From NCBI GenBank assembly GCA_039029915.1, contig JBCCFD010000468.1, positions 1 through 6,175 of the forward strand: a stretch of DNA of 6,175 bases, read 5' to 3'. Below the pieces are notes generated by a model. That model made no database searches. It was not told the DNA's origin and saw nothing but the letters and a program-made list of their open reading frames with translations. Positions 5,379 through 6,175 of the stretch are shown one piece after another; position 1 is the stretch's first letter; each line of letters opens with the position of its first letter. Position numbers and translations under genes: made by a program. Origin of the DNA: QQUD01 sp039029915 (GTDB lineage: Bacteria > Chloroflexota > Anaerolineae > Promineifilales > Promineifilaceae).

Positions 5379-5414
5379 AAACGGCCGTTTTTCCTCGAAA
5401 CGGCCGTTTTTTTT
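5379..5414 (+). terminator. Second terminator built from two iterated palindromes
   Basis: Two identical self-complementary 12-mers, AAACGGCCGTTT at 5379-5390 and 5398-5409, are separated by TTCCTCG and followed by five further T residues (5410-5414). Because each copy is its own reverse complement, they pair to a 12-bp stem with a 7-nt loop and a U-tail, which is a canonical intrinsic terminator. It lies between the riboswitch terminator and the coding region; no clear promoter follows it. Confidence 0.7.
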
Positions 5415-5475
5415 GATCCAAGCTAGACAACAACGGAAATTGTTGCCCGGAAAATGGGATTAAGAAACCGTAGTT

Positions 5476-5501
5476 TTGATACGTACTTATCAACTTAGTT
5501 G
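5476..5501. promoter_or_regulatory. Overlapping dyads upstream of the solute-binding protein gene
   Basis: TTGATA (5476-5481) and TATCAA (5488-5493) are inverted arms around CGTACT; CAACT and AGTTG (5491-5501) form a second, overlapping dyad. They end 8 nt before the ribosome binding site. They could be an operator or an RNA hairpin near the start; function unknown. Confidence 0.3.
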
Positions 5502-5522
5502 TCACTAGTAGGAGAGAGAAAG

Positions 5523-6175
5523 ATGAAAAAATTTGTACCGATCACCCTTATGTTGTTCCTAACAGCCTTTTTAGTGGCCTGCGGTGGTGAAGCCGAAACA
5601 CCCGCACCAGCAGAGGAAAATGTGCAACCTGAAACAGTAGTCGAAGAAGTTCAGTCAGAAATCGAAGAAGCAGAAGTTGAAGCTGAATCTCAGGAAATGG
5701 CATCTAACTATCCCGTTACGATTAACAACTGTGGCCTAGAAATCGTCTATGAGGCGGCTCCAGAGCGAGCAATTACCATGAACCAAGCGGCCACAGAAAT
5801 TATGCTTGCCTTGGGCTTGGAAGATAAAATGGTTGGTACCGCTTATTTAGACGACGCTGTCTTGCCAGAAATGGAAGCCGCGTACAATGCGGTCCCTGTT
5901 TTATCAGATGAATACCCTTCCCAAGAAATAATTTTTGCCAATGAAACAGATTTTGTGTATGGCGTTTATCGCAGTGCGTTTGGAGATGAAGCGGCCGGTC
6001 CACGAGAAGAGTTGCTGCCATTGGCGATCGGGTCATATCTTTCCGGTGTGGCCTGTGAAGATGAAGCGCTGCGTCCAGACAAAGCAACCTTTGATATCGT
6101 TTACGGTGAAATTATGGACATTGGACGAATCTTTGGTGTGGAAGATCGTGCAGAGGCTTTGATTGCAGAGATGCA
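5523..6175 (+). CDS. Lipoprotein solute-binding protein of a B12/iron-complex-type ABC importer (3' end outside window)
   Basis: The frame is open from ATG 5523 to the window end (217 complete codons). AGGAG at 5510-5514 lies 8 nt upstream. Residues 1-20 are a lipoprotein signal peptide with lipobox LVAC and lipidated C20. Residues 21-60 are a flexible, strongly acidic linker (many E, with A and P). From YPVTINNCGLEIVYEAAPER (63-82) begins a periplasmic-binding-protein-like II domain of the BtuF/FhuD/TroA class, with ITMNQAATEIMLALGLEDKM (84-103) and VGTAYLDD (104-111), then VLSDEYPSQEIIFANETDFV (126-145). Cysteines C70 and C178 could form a disulfide. Such proteins capture a corrinoid or ferric siderophore and deliver it to a membrane permease. 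The cobalamin riboswitch upstream favours B12 or a related corrinoid, and permease and ATPase genes are expected just beyond the window. Equivalent to btuF by role, but the symbol is withheld because ligand and complete domain are not seen. Confidence 0.88.
   Translation, partial: MKKFVPITLMLFLTAFLVACGGEAETPAPAEENVQPETVVEEVQSEIEEAEVEAESQEMASNYPVTINNCGLEIVYEAAPERAITMNQAATEIMLALGLEDKMVGTAYLDDAVLPEMEAAYNAVPVLSDEYPSQEIIFANETDFVYGVYRSAFGDEAAGPREELLPLAIGSYLSGVACEDEALRPDKATFDIVYGEIMDIGRIFGVEDRAEALIAEM

Larger units (their letters stand above)
46..5409. repeat. Iterated palindrome family with core ACGGCCGT (ten copies)
   Basis: Exact ACGGCCGT octamers start at 49, 1824, 2705, 2725, 3231, 3406, 4335, 4842, 5381 and 5400. 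Four more sites carry only the CGGCCG core (915, 1326, 3827, 5992). In eight of the ten copies the palindrome continues to 12 or 14 bp: 46-59, 1822-1833, 2702-2715, 2723-2734, 3228-3241, 4332-4345, 5379-5390 and 5398-5409. Outer arms differ yet stay complementary (TTA/TAA, AAT/ATT, GCA/TGC, GGA/TCC). Copies lie in coding sequence in all three frames (Thr-Ala-Val, Asn-Gly-Arg and Ile-Arg-Pro-Tyr) and in intergenic DNA, so codon choice does not explain them. The coordinates span the family; DNA between copies is not part of it. Confidence 0.9.

Noticed and set aside
5415..5510. A second promoter for the solute-binding protein gene
   Set aside because: TTGATA at 5476-5481 and other hexamers have no acceptable partner at 16-18 bp.
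1..6175. CRISPR array, insertion sequence, tRNA or rRNA
   Set aside because: No regularly spaced long repeats, transposase-like frames, terminal inverted repeats with target duplication, or tRNA-like cloverleaf were seen; the ACGGCCGT copies are irregularly spaced and short.

Overview
The window looks like chromosomal DNA of a free-living bacterium, moderate in G+C, with long intergenic leaders. The best guess is Chloroflexota (Anaerolineae-like). That guess rests on a secreted beta-helix protein ending in a short LPIIVRE-type tail, a lipoprotein with a long acidic linker, and general gene style. It is inference, not proof. No mobile element, CRISPR array, tRNA or rRNA was seen.

Layout. 1-153 is the 3' end of an unrecognised plus-strand gene. 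A hairpin at 242-275 separates it from the convergent minus-strand gene at 283-1479, an ornithine aminotransferase (rocD). rocD has a strong promoter (1744-1772) and a leader of about 258 nt that ends in an intrinsic terminator just before the ribosome binding site. From about 1773 to 2068 there is a gene-free control region with a candidate plus-strand promoter, a hairpin and a dyad. Next come a 73-residue membrane protein with a coiled-coil tail (2069-2290), a class I SAM-dependent methyltransferase that may be leaderless (2325-3098), and a secreted parallel beta-helix protein with a C-terminal fibronectin-III-like domain (3189-4937). The last part is a regulated unit: a sigma70-type promoter (5071-5099), a cobalamin riboswitch with terminator, a second terminator, and a lipoprotein solute-binding protein of the BtuF/FecB class (5523 to the window end, cut off). 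Together these read as B12 or corrinoid uptake repressed by B12.

Two observations stand out. First, the rocD leader contains segments that can pair in mutually exclusive ways: one arm, 1581-1589, is complementary both to an upstream arm (1621-1629) and to the 3' arm of the terminator (1518-1526). A further upstream segment (1727-1734) can displace it. This is the architecture of a riboswitch or attenuator, and I cannot match it to a known class. Second, the octamer ACGGCCGT occurs ten times in about 6.2 kb, in genes (all three reading frames) and between genes. In eight of ten copies the symmetry extends to 12 or 14 bp with differing outer arms. This resembles a highly iterated palindrome such as HIP1 of cyanobacteria, with a different sequence. 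Two copies form the second terminator ahead of the B12-uptake gene.
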